A stretch of 7,616 nucleotides of DNA, taken from Bacteroidota bacterium. GTDB lineage: Bacteria > Bacteroidota > Bacteroidia > Flavobacteriales_D > Crocinitomicaceae. Location of the stretch: positions 1 through 7,616 of the forward strand of contig VGML01000100.1 in the NCBI GenBank assembly GCA_016866415.1. The letters are read 5' to 3'. A program made the translations under genes and the position numbers. Shown piece after piece: positions 1 to 5,296 of the stretch (position 1 is its first letter; the number at the start of each line of letters is the position of its first letter). Below the pieces are notes generated by a model that saw only the letters and a list, made by a program, of their open reading frames with translations, made no database searches and was not told the DNA's origin.

Positions 1-46
1 TATGAGTTATTTGAAAAAGTTTGAAAATTAATAGTTGACAGTTGTA

Positions 47-63
47 ACCAAACGTAATTTGGT
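47..63 (+). repeat. Short perfect inverted repeat, 6-bp stem
   Basis: ACCAAA at 47-52 pairs with TTTGGT at 58-63 around the 5-base loop CGTAA. It lies just after the possible stop codons of an upstream gene, so it could be the stem of a weak terminator. No T-run follows on either strand, so I call it only as an inverted repeat. Confidence 0.35.
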
Positions 64-96
64 CATTACTACAAAAAACTAATTCTATAAAACACC

Positions 97-144
97 GCTA
101 CCTTAATTTATTTTTCATTTTAATTTCTCTTTGAAAAAGGTAGC
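97..144 (+). repeat. 8-bp perfect inverted repeat with a 32-base spacer
   Basis: GCTACCTT at 97-104 is the exact reverse complement of AAGGTAGC at 137-144. These arms are richer in G and C than the surrounding AT-rich sequence. The right arm is followed by the T-rich stretch ATTTTTC (147-153). The 32-base spacer is too long for a standard intrinsic terminator. A structured untranslated RNA, a protein-binding site or a long-loop terminator are all possible. The sequence does not decide between them. Confidence 0.4.
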
Positions 145-157
145 TGATTTTTCATTT
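110..157 (+). repeat. 11-base direct repeat ATTTTTCATTT
   Basis: ATTTTTCATTT occurs at 110-120 and again, identically, at 147-157. One copy lies inside the spacer of the 97-144 inverted repeat and the other lies just after it. The sequence is low in complexity, so chance in AT-rich DNA is a fair explanation. Confidence 0.35.
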
Positions 158-161
158 GGTA

Positions 162-194
162 TTTGAATCTGAACGATACATTAAGTTAAGTTTC
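162..194 (+). promoter_or_regulatory. Candidate promoter for the secreted-protein gene
   Basis: TTTG at 162-165 is followed after 21 bases by TAAGTTTC at 187-194. The second element matches the Bacteroidota -7 consensus TAnnTTTG at seven of eight positions (last base C). The spacing fits the TTG / TAnnTTTG arrangement known for this phylum. The -7 element lies 28 bases before the ATG at 223. The imperfect -7 box and the AT-rich background keep confidence low. Confidence 0.35.
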
Positions 195-222
195 CATTTT
201 ATTAATCATTTAAAAAAACACC

Positions 223-1056
223 ATGAAAAAGTTAATTTTTGGCGCAGCATTCTTGTTTGCCACAACTTTAAAAGCGCAAGATTCACAAATCAACAATTTT
301 AATGAGGAAGATCAATTTGTTATTAACAAAGAATTTGATGTGGATTTGTTTCAAAAACACTTGACACATGAAATGTCTTTGGTATTTCCTTGGATGGTTG
401 AGGATACCACAAATAATTTTGCAGCGCGCGCAAGGTCACAGCAAGAGGCAGGCTTTCCAATATGCTATGGATCCAAACAAGGAGGAATGGTTGACACAAA
501 GAATGACGAGTTAGCCGAAGCAAAAAGAATAGTAAACAAATACAAAGAATCCCTATTTAACAGACCTTATTTTGGAGAAAGAACACTCAAGAGCCTCTAC
601 AAAGACTATTCAGCTGTTGCAACTAAACAATATGGTGGTCTTGTCAGATATGGGCTATTGGTTGACAACAATATTACATATGAATCCCTTATGGCAACTT
701 CAAACACGCTCCTAAATTCATATTATCAAGAGGAAGTCGATTTGGTTGATTCTTTAGTCTTGGATTATTATGGTAATCACATGAAAATTGACCCTGGTTT
801 TGATATTGGATGTATAAACTACGTCAAAGAAAAAACGGGATCAAAGAAATTGCCTTGGGCAGACGGTCAGGCGCATTATCATTTCTCAATCAGTTCTCCT
901 GGAGGCATGCCACGAAAAGAATCCATAGAGGAAATCATTAAAGGAAGATTTGAATATTTGGATTCTCTTGGACTTCCTTTAACCATTAGCCGATATTACA
1001 TCAAAGTCATTGTTGAAGGGGATACGACGTATTTGATATTGGCGTTGGATAATTGA
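223..1056 (+). CDS. Secreted or periplasmic protein of unknown function (277 aa)
   Basis: I do not recognise this protein. It starts with a clear Sec signal peptide: MKK, a hydrophobic core (residues 4-15), then LKAQ, with cleavage likely after Ala18 or Gln19. This fits a mature protein of about 258 residues outside the cytoplasm. There is no lipoprotein cysteine near the cleavage site and no later membrane segment. The mature part has two cysteines, C81 and C197, which could form a disulfide. It has an acidic N-terminal stretch (about 20-62), a lysine-rich segment (92-128) and a Gly/Pro-rich stretch with several histidines (211-230). The C-terminus alternates hydrophobic residues (257-275) like closing beta-strands and lacks a visible type IX sorting domain. 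The ATG at 223 is preceded by an A-rich run and no Shine-Dalgarno site. It stands alone, 97 bases before the next gene. Confidence 0.75.
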   Translation: MKKLIFGAAFLFATTLKAQDSQINNFNEEDQFVINKEFDVDLFQKHLTHEMSLVFPWMVEDTTNNFAARARSQQEAGFPICYGSKQGGMVDTKNDELAEAKRIVNKYKESLFNRPYFGERTLKSLYKDYSAVATKQYGGLVRYGLLVDNNITYESLMATSNTLLNSYYQEEVDLVDSLVLDYYGNHMKIDPGFDIGCINYVKEKTGSKKLPWADGQAHYHFSISSPGGMPRKESIEEIIKGRFEYLDSLGLPLTISRYYIKVIVEGDTTYLILALDN

Positions 1057-1108
1057 TGATTTCAATGGCACCGATTTAGTCAGTTTTTTTTTCTGCAGGA
1101 TTTATTTC

Positions 1109-1120
1109 TACTTTCGAAAG
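1109..1120 (+). promoter_or_regulatory. Possible -7 element overlapping the palindrome CTTTCGAAAG
   Basis: TACTTTCG at 1109-1116 matches TAnnTTTG at seven of eight positions. It overlaps a perfect 10-base palindrome, CTTTCGAAAG (1111-1120). I see no TTG or TTTG at the expected upstream distance. It lies 37 bases before the ATG of the 116-aa gene, so it could be that gene's promoter or operator. This is a weak call. Confidence 0.22.
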
Positions 1121-1153
1121 ATTCTCTTAAGTAAATTCAAATTATATGTAACT

Positions 1154-1504
1154 ATGGTGATAACCCAATATGTAAACCATGTATTTAATGGCAATCTATT
1201 TGAAGACTGTTTATATGACTATACCGAGGAATACGATAAACCTTATTTTAATTATGGATATCCTTGGGGAATGGTCTATTTTCGAATTGACACTGAAACA
1301 ATAATCGCCTATGGATGTGAAAATGAGCGTCAATCGCCAAGAAGCCTTTTAAAGAAGGTAAAGGATTATCATTTTGAGGTTGATTTTACAATCAAACCTA
1401 AACTCGTTGAAACTGATTTTGGAATGAAATGGACTTATTATGCGAAAAAAGTAGATGTCACAAAGAAAAATAGGAATCTCTCTGATTTCCCAAATTTGAA
1501 TTGA
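1154..1504 (+). CDS. Hypothetical protein, 116 aa
   Basis: I do not recognise a family. The product is small and appears cytoplasmic, with no signal peptide and no membrane segment. It is rich in aromatic residues, especially the Tyr/Phe/Trp/Gly-rich stretch at residues 21-43 (YDYTEEYDKPYF, then YGYPWGMVYF). The N-terminal third is acidic. From about residue 63 on it is lysine-rich and looks like beta-strands (DYHFEVDFTI, KWTYYAKKV). It has two cysteines (C19, C55). The frame is open upstream back past the preceding gene's stop, so the ATG at 1154 is the first sensible start, but the exact start is uncertain. A small single-domain protein of this kind could be an immunity or accessory protein, but nothing in the sequence proves that. 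The next unrecognised gene begins 41 bases downstream, so the two may be co-transcribed. Confidence 0.6.
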   Translation: MVITQYVNHVFNGNLFEDCLYDYTEEYDKPYFNYGYPWGMVYFRIDTETIIAYGCENERQSPRSLLKKVKDYHFEVDFTIKPKLVETDFGMKWTYYAKKVDVTKKNRNLSDFPNLN

Positions 1505-1545
1505 AAAAGAGTAACTTAGACATCTGAAAAATCGACTTTTTAAAT

Positions 1546-2223
1546 TTGAAAACATACGAAATAATTAATAACCACGAAGGCACTATTTTCTTTTATCCAT
1601 TTTGTGGCACACACTTCGAAATAATAAAACCATTGAATGATGCTATTTCAGGACTAAACAAAAAAATACTTTATGTTTATTGCTCAATCGGTGGCACGCA
1701 AGATGAATTTGAGAACTGGGGAATAAATAATCCTTTAGCTAGAGGGTTACACACTGATGTAAACTTCATTGAAAATAAACTTGGTTTAAAAAATTTCGAA
1801 ATAGAATCTTATCAAAAGTTAACTGATTTTAATGTTGATGCAAGTTATTACACTTTTTATAACGCTGAACTCATATTTATTAAAGGAGAAGCATTTGAAT
1901 TCACTGATTATCTTCAAAATGAAGGAATAGACCTTTTGAAAATGAATTTGATTTTATCTTTTGCCCTAGGATTCGATGATGTGCTTAAATCACTTATATT
2001 AAAGTTTCATCTACCTAATTCTAATAATCGTTATGTTCCCAAAATGATTGTAATAAATAATCATTACCTAAATAATGTAAAAGAACTTTTCCTTAAAACC
2101 AATTCTTATCAAATTCAAACGGAATTTGAGGAAAAAGTAGGAAGAAATCACAGTGAAAAATATTCTATTTTGTTCGAGGAAGGAATCGATGATGCAACAG
2201 TTAAAATGTTTCGATTTATATAA
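1546..2223 (+). CDS. Hypothetical protein, about 225 aa, TTG start
   Basis: I do not recognise this protein. No signal peptide or confident membrane segment is visible. It has two cysteines in its first 50 residues (C20, C46), a segment FFYPFCGTHF (15-24) and LYVYCSIGG (42-50) that could be a beta-strand followed by a glycine turn, and a mixed alpha/beta look overall. The only conventional start for the full length is the TTG at 1546: an in-frame TGA lies at 1525-1527 and the next in-frame methionine is residue 133. That TTG lies inside TAAATTTG (1541-1548), a perfect -7-type match, so the true 5' end is doubtful. The gene could also be a remnant that has lost its start. Hand-counted GC is about 27% over 1801-1980, against about 42% over 2641-2820 in rseP, which suggests different ancestry or weaker constraint. 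It is followed by AT-rich inverted repeats. Confidence 0.6.
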   Translation: MKTYEIINNHEGTIFFYPFCGTHFEIIKPLNDAISGLNKKILYVYCSIGGTQDEFENWGINNPLARGLHTDVNFIENKLGLKNFEIESYQKLTDFNVDASYYTFYNAELIFIKGEAFEFTDYLQNEGIDLLKMNLILSFALGFDDVLKSLILKFHLPNSNNRYVPKMIVINNHYLNNVKELFLKTNSYQIQTEFEEKVGRNHSEKYSILFEEGIDDATVKMFRFI

Positions 2224-2229
2224 TTTCTT

Positions 2230-2254
2230 ATTCATTACAAATGACATAATGAAT
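2230..2254 (+). terminator. AT-rich hairpin after the 225-aa gene
   Basis: ATTCATTA at 2230-2237 pairs perfectly with TAATGAAT at 2247-2254 around a 9-base loop. It starts 7 bases after the TAA at 2221-2223 and is followed by the T-rich TTATTCGTATTT. The position suits a terminator. The stem has only two G-C pairs and there is no uninterrupted T-run, so efficiency would be low. Confidence 0.35.
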
Positions 2255-2264
2255 TTATTCGTAT

Positions 2265-2286
2265 TTAATCAAAAAGAAGTGATTAA
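2265..2286 (+). repeat. Second AT-rich inverted repeat, 7-bp stem
   Basis: TTAATCA at 2265-2271 pairs with TGATTAA at 2280-2286 around the purine-only loop AAAAGAAG. It lies 10 bases after the previous hairpin. Together they could form a two-part weak terminator that separates the left-hand genes from rseP. It could also be chance in AT-rich DNA. Confidence 0.3.
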
Positions 2287-2353
2287 TTGTTAATGATTCT
2301 CAATTCATAATTTCTTAAAATTATCTCCCAAAACCCACCTCGTAGATAAACCT

Positions 2354-2361
2354 TATATTTG
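2354..2361 (+). promoter_or_regulatory. rseP promoter, -7 box TATATTTG
   Basis: TATATTTG matches the Bacteroidota -7 consensus TAnnTTTG at every fixed position and ends 18 bases before the rseP ATG at 2380. No TTG or TTTG is seen at the usual -33 distance, where the sequence reads TCTCCCAAAACCC. If transcription begins about 5-7 bases after the box, as is usual, the leader is only about 12-14 bases long and contains no Shine-Dalgarno site. Confidence 0.6.
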
Positions 2362-2379
2362 TCATTCAAAATTTTACAC

Positions 2380-3774
2380 ATGGATTTTTGGATTAAAGCC
2401 GCCCAACTATTTTTATCGCTTGCCATTTTGGTAACGTTACACGAACTCGGCCACTTTTTACCGGCAAAATTATTTAAAACGAGAATTGAAAAATTTTATC
2501 TTTTCTTTAATCCATGGCTTTCCATTTTTCGTTACAAAAAAGTAAAAGGCGTTAAAAAAACAGCCTGGTTTACCAAAGAATCACCGAAAGAATGGAACGA
2601 AGATCAACATTCAACCGAATGGGGACTTGGCTGGCTTCCGCTTGGAGGGTATGTGAAAATTGCCGGAATGATTGACGAATCCATGGACACCGAGCAAATG
2701 AAGCAACCAGCTCAACCGTGGGAATTTCGCTCCAAAAAAGCATGGCAACGATTGATCATCATGATTGGTGGAGTTACCGTAAATTTAATTTTGGGATACA
2801 TCATTTACATCGGTGTTATCTTCATGTGGGGACAAACCGAATTGAAACAAGATAAACTTCAAGCAGGATTGAGCGTTCATCCTTACTTGAAAAAATACCA
2901 CATGCAATCTGGGGACATCGTTTTATCAGTTGAGGGACAAAAAGTACTGAACCTAGATGATTTGAATAAAGGAATCATGCTTCGCGACGCCCGAGAATTA
3001 ACGATAAAACACGCGGATGGCTCAACAGAAAATATTACATTACCCAAAGATGCTGATCAAGAGTTTTTTCAAGCAGGAGCCATGCCAGCATTCGGATTGC
3101 GCTCAAAAGCAAATGTAGTTGCTGATGTTGTTCCTGGAACAAATGCCGAAAAAGCAAAATTAAAGAAGGATGATAAAATCCTTTTGGTGAATGAAAAACC
3201 CATTGAATACTTCGATGATTTACAAAACGAGCTTTTTGAGTGCAAAGGCAAGACTGCTGATCTCACTATTTTGAGAGGAAAAGATACTTTGACATTGAAA
3301 TCAAATGTCACCAAGGAAGGAACCATTGGATTTCAAACAAATGCGAAAGTCATAATTGATTCGTCCGCAATTCAAGAAAAAAACTACGGTTTTGGCGAAA
3401 GTATTGCGATTGGTTTTTCCTACGGAACAAACACACTAACGGACTACGTTTCGCAGTTCAAATTTGTATTTACTAAGAAAGGAGCTTCCTCCATTGGAGG
3501 CTTTGCAGCCATTGGAAATATGTTTCCTCCAGTTTGGGATTGGCAAGCATTTTGGTTGAATACGGCTTTACTTTCCATCATCCTTGCATTTATGAATATT
3601 TTACCAATTCCTGCGTTGGATGGCGGCCATGTGGTGTTTTTACTTTACGAAATGATCACTGGAAAAGAAGCACCTCAGAAAATTTTAGAATACGCCCAAT
3701 ACGTTGGAATTGTGTTGTTGCTTGGCCTCATGATTTATGCCAACGGCAATGATTTGATTCGTTGGTTGTTTTGA
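2380..3774 (+). CDS. rseP: RseP family intramembrane zinc metalloprotease (site-2 protease)
   Basis: This inner-membrane M50 protease cleaves transmembrane segments of substrates, in well-studied relatives the anti-sigma factor RseA and leftover signal peptides. The product is 464 aa and complete. TM1 (about 6-25) carries the zinc motif HELGH (21-25). The GWLPLGGY beta-loop follows (84-91), then the Bacteroidota-typical AGMIDESMD. TM2 (about 126-150) includes IGGVTVN. Two PDZ domains follow, at about 155-222 and 245-312. TM3 carries NILPIPALDGGH with the third zinc ligand at Asp414, and TM4 is about 440-458. I chose the ATG at 2380 because MDFWIKAAQ begins as relatives do. A TTG at 2359 would add seven residues but lies inside the -7 box. 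No RseA-like anti-sigma gene is nearby, so its substrate here is unknown. A 30-residue basic/acidic loop (about 51-80) between TM1 and GWLPLGGY appears longer than in many relatives. Confidence 0.95.
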   Translation: MDFWIKAAQLFLSLAILVTLHELGHFLPAKLFKTRIEKFYLFFNPWLSIFRYKKVKGVKKTAWFTKESPKEWNEDQHSTEWGLGWLPLGGYVKIAGMIDESMDTEQMKQPAQPWEFRSKKAWQRLIIMIGGVTVNLILGYIIYIGVIFMWGQTELKQDKLQAGLSVHPYLKKYHMQSGDIVLSVEGQKVLNLDDLNKGIMLRDARELTIKHADGSTENITLPKDADQEFFQAGAMPAFGLRSKANVVADVVPGTNAEKAKLKKDDKILLVNEKPIEYFDDLQNELFECKGKTADLTILRGKDTLTLKSNVTKEGTIGFQTNAKVIIDSSAIQEKNYGFGESIAIGFSYGTNTLTDYVSQFKFVFTKKGASSIGGFAAIGNMFPPVWDWQAFWLNTALLSIILAFMNILPIPALDGGHVVFLLYEMITGKEAPQKILEYAQYVGIVLLLGLMIYANGNDLIRWLF

Positions 3775-3801
3775 TTGATGTAGGATTAGTAGGAAAACGA
3801 T

Positions 3802-3809
3802 TATTTTTG
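3802..3809 (+). promoter_or_regulatory. asnS promoter, -7 box TATTTTTG
   Basis: TATTTTTG is a full match to TAnnTTTG and ends 20 bases before the asnS ATG at 3830. A TTG at 3775-3777 is a possible -33 element with a 24-base spacer, slightly long for the phylum, and it directly follows the rseP stop. The predicted leader is about 14-16 bases, AT-rich and without a Shine-Dalgarno site. The arrangement closely mirrors that of rseP. Confidence 0.6.
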
Positions 3810-3829
3810 CAACCTAAATTCAATTTTCA

Positions 3830-5278
3830 ATGAAACGCTGGAGAATTAGTCAAATTTTAGGTCAGGAAGGACAAACCTTAATCAATCAAGAAATTACGGT
3901 AAAAGGTTGGGTGCGTGCCTTTCGGAGTAATCGTTTTATTCAATTGAACGATGGTTCGTGTATGGCTTCCATTCAAGCTGTGGTTGATTTTGAAAAATTT
4001 GAAGAGGCGCTTTTGAAACGAATTACAACAGCTGCAGCACTCTCCGTAAAAGGAATATTAGTTGAATCACAAGGTTCAGGACAAACTGTAGAGCTGCAAG
4101 TTTCAGAAATTGAAATTTTAGGAGACGCCAATCCGGATGACATTCAAAAAACGGTAATGCAACCGAAGCGTCATAGTTTGGATTTTTTAAGGGAACAAGC
4201 ACATTTACGTTTCAGAACAAATACATTTGGAGCCGTTTTCAGAATTCGACATGCGGTAGCTTATGCGATTCACAAGTTTTTTAACGACAAAGGATTTTAC
4301 TACATTCATACACCAATCATAACTGGTTCAGATGCCGAAGGAGCGGGAGAAATGTTTCGCGTTACGACTTTAGACCCAAAAAATCCACCATTGAATGAAG
4401 ATGGTTCCGTGAATTTCAAGGAAGATTTCTTCGGTAAATCAGTGAATTTAACTGTTTCTGGGCAACTTGAAGGAGAATTAGCGGCATTGGCCTTAGGTCA
4501 AATTTATACGTTTGGCCCTACTTTCCGTGCTGAAAACTCGAACACTTCACGACACCTAGCCGAATTTTGGATGATAGAACCTGAAGTTGCTTTCAACGAT
4601 TTGAAAGATAATATGGATTTGACTGAAGATTTTTTGAAGTACATCTGCAATTATATACTGATAAACTGCAAAGAGGACGTTCAGTTTCTGAGTGAGCGTG
4701 ATGCTCAAGAGCAGTCTCAAAAACCACAAAATGAGCGCAACGAAATGTCGCTAATGGAAAGACTGGATTTTGTCATCAACAATCCGTTTAAGCGTTTGAC
4801 ATATACCGAAGCAATTGATGTTTTGATTAATTCAAACCATTACAAAAAGAAGAAATTCAAATATCCGGTTGAATGGGGAATTGACTTACAAAGTGAGCAC
4901 GAGCGTTATTTGGTGGAAAAAGAATTCAAGTGTCCGGTAATTTTAACGGATTACCCAGCGAAAATCAAAGCGTTTTACATGCGCTTGAACGAAGACGGTA
5001 AAACAGTTGCCGCGATGGATGTTTTATTCCCTGGAATTGGAGAAATTGTAGGCGGTTCTCAGCGGGAAGAGCGCTACGACCTACTTCGTCAAAAATGCGA
5101 AGAATTTGGAATTCATCCAGACGAACTTTGGTGGTATTTGGATACACGTCGATTCGGATCTGTTCCGCACGCCGGATTCGGACTTGGCTTTGAACGAATG
5201 GTAATGTTCGTTACAGGAATGTCAAACATCCGTGACGTGATTCCATTCCCGAGGACTCCTCAGAACGCAGAGTTTTAA
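3830..5278 (+). CDS. asnS: Asparaginyl-tRNA synthetase
   Basis: This cytosolic class IIb aminoacyl-tRNA synthetase attaches asparagine to tRNA-Asn using ATP. The protein is 482 aa, close to the family length (466 aa in E. coli), and appears complete. The N-terminal OB-fold that binds the anticodon spans about 18-115 (VKGWVRAFRSNRFIQLNDGS). The catalytic core includes the motif 1 region FFNDKGFYYIHTPIIT, the AsnRS-type block SGQLEGE (210-216), motif 2 with FRAEN (232-236) and RHLAEFW (241-247), and motif 3 GLGFER (451-456). The C-terminus VIPFPRTPQNAEF matches the family ending. AsnRS is distinguished from the related AspRS by the whole TFGPTFRAENSNTSRHLAEFW pattern. The ATG at 3830 directly precedes the OB-fold as expected. 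It lies 55 bases after rseP on the same strand, with its own promoter, and converges on the receptor gene. Confidence 0.97.
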   Translation: MKRWRISQILGQEGQTLINQEITVKGWVRAFRSNRFIQLNDGSCMASIQAVVDFEKFEEALLKRITTAAALSVKGILVESQGSGQTVELQVSEIEILGDANPDDIQKTVMQPKRHSLDFLREQAHLRFRTNTFGAVFRIRHAVAYAIHKFFNDKGFYYIHTPIITGSDAEGAGEMFRVTTLDPKNPPLNEDGSVNFKEDFFGKSVNLTVSGQLEGELAALALGQIYTFGPTFRAENSNTSRHLAEFWMIEPEVAFNDLKDNMDLTEDFLKYICNYILINCKEDVQFLSERDAQEQSQKPQNERNEMSLMERLDFVINNPFKRLTYTEAIDVLINSNHYKKKKFKYPVEWGIDLQSEHERYLVEKEFKCPVILTDYPAKIKAFYMRLNEDGKTVAAMDVLFPGIGEIVGGSQREERYDLLRQKCEEFGIHPDELWWYLDTRRFGSVPHAGFGLGFERMVMFVTGMSNIRDVIPFPRTPQNAEF

Positions 5279-5296
5279 GTTAGAACTTTATTTTTT
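5277..5296. terminator. Possible minimal terminator between convergent genes
   Basis: AAGTTAGAACTT (5277-5288) is a perfect inverted repeat that spans the gap between asnS and the receptor gene and overlaps both TAA stops. On the plus strand it is followed by TATTTTTT (5289-5296), so it could act as a short plus-strand terminator for asnS. On the minus strand the flank is TAAAACTC, which has no T-run. With a workable loop the stem has only four base pairs, so this is weak. Confidence 0.3.

Larger units (their letters stand above)
1..222. other. Left intergenic region with no complete gene
   Basis: No complete reading frame is visible here. The first bases could be the 3' tail of an upstream plus-strand gene: one frame reads YELFEKV then TGA at 22-24, another reads through to TAA at 29-31. 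Both tails are too short to identify. The rest is AT-rich and contains a short hairpin (47-63), a longer inverted repeat (97-144), an 11-base direct repeat (110-120 and 147-157) and a weak promoter match (162-194). A terminator for an unseen upstream gene plus a promoter for the secreted-protein gene would explain most of it, but that is inference. Confidence 0.5.

Noticed and set aside
1..31. Partial upstream gene ending at 24 or 31
   Set aside because: At most ten codons are visible and two frames compete, so no gene can be called.
1084..1092. Run of nine T after the secreted-protein gene as an intrinsic terminator
   Set aside because: The only stem nearby (ATTGA at 1052-1056 with TCAAT at 1062-1066) is weak and lies 17 bases before the T-run.
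1527..1541. AAAAA-TCGAC-TTTTT hairpin as a terminator after the 116-aa gene
   Set aside because: The stem is five A-T pairs only, too weak to call.
1541..1548. TAAATTTG as a promoter for the 225-aa gene
   Set aside because: It overlaps the only usable start codon and has no -33 element at a suitable distance. It is more likely a coincidence or a sign of a misjudged start, so it is discussed only as a finding.
1492..1550. Direct repeat AAATTTGAA at 1492-1500 and 1542-1550 flanking the gap between the 116-aa and 225-aa genes
   Set aside because: Nine bases of A/T-rich sequence recur easily by chance. No target-site duplication or mobile element lies between the copies.
223..2223. The three left-hand genes as a toxin-immunity or defence cassette
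   Set aside because: No toxin, nuclease, ATPase or other defence motif is visible, and the genes show no tight overlap. Calling such a system would be speculation.
2359..2379. Extension of rseP to the TTG at 2359
   Set aside because: The TTG is part of the perfect -7 box TATATTTG, and the ATG at 2380 fits the family N-terminus.
3534..3752. 72-aa plus-strand frame inside rseP
   Set aside because: It is an out-of-frame shadow of the conserved TM3/LDG region and has no independent signals. The minus-strand frames at 3069-3326, 4965-5147 and 323-523 are rejected on the same grounds.
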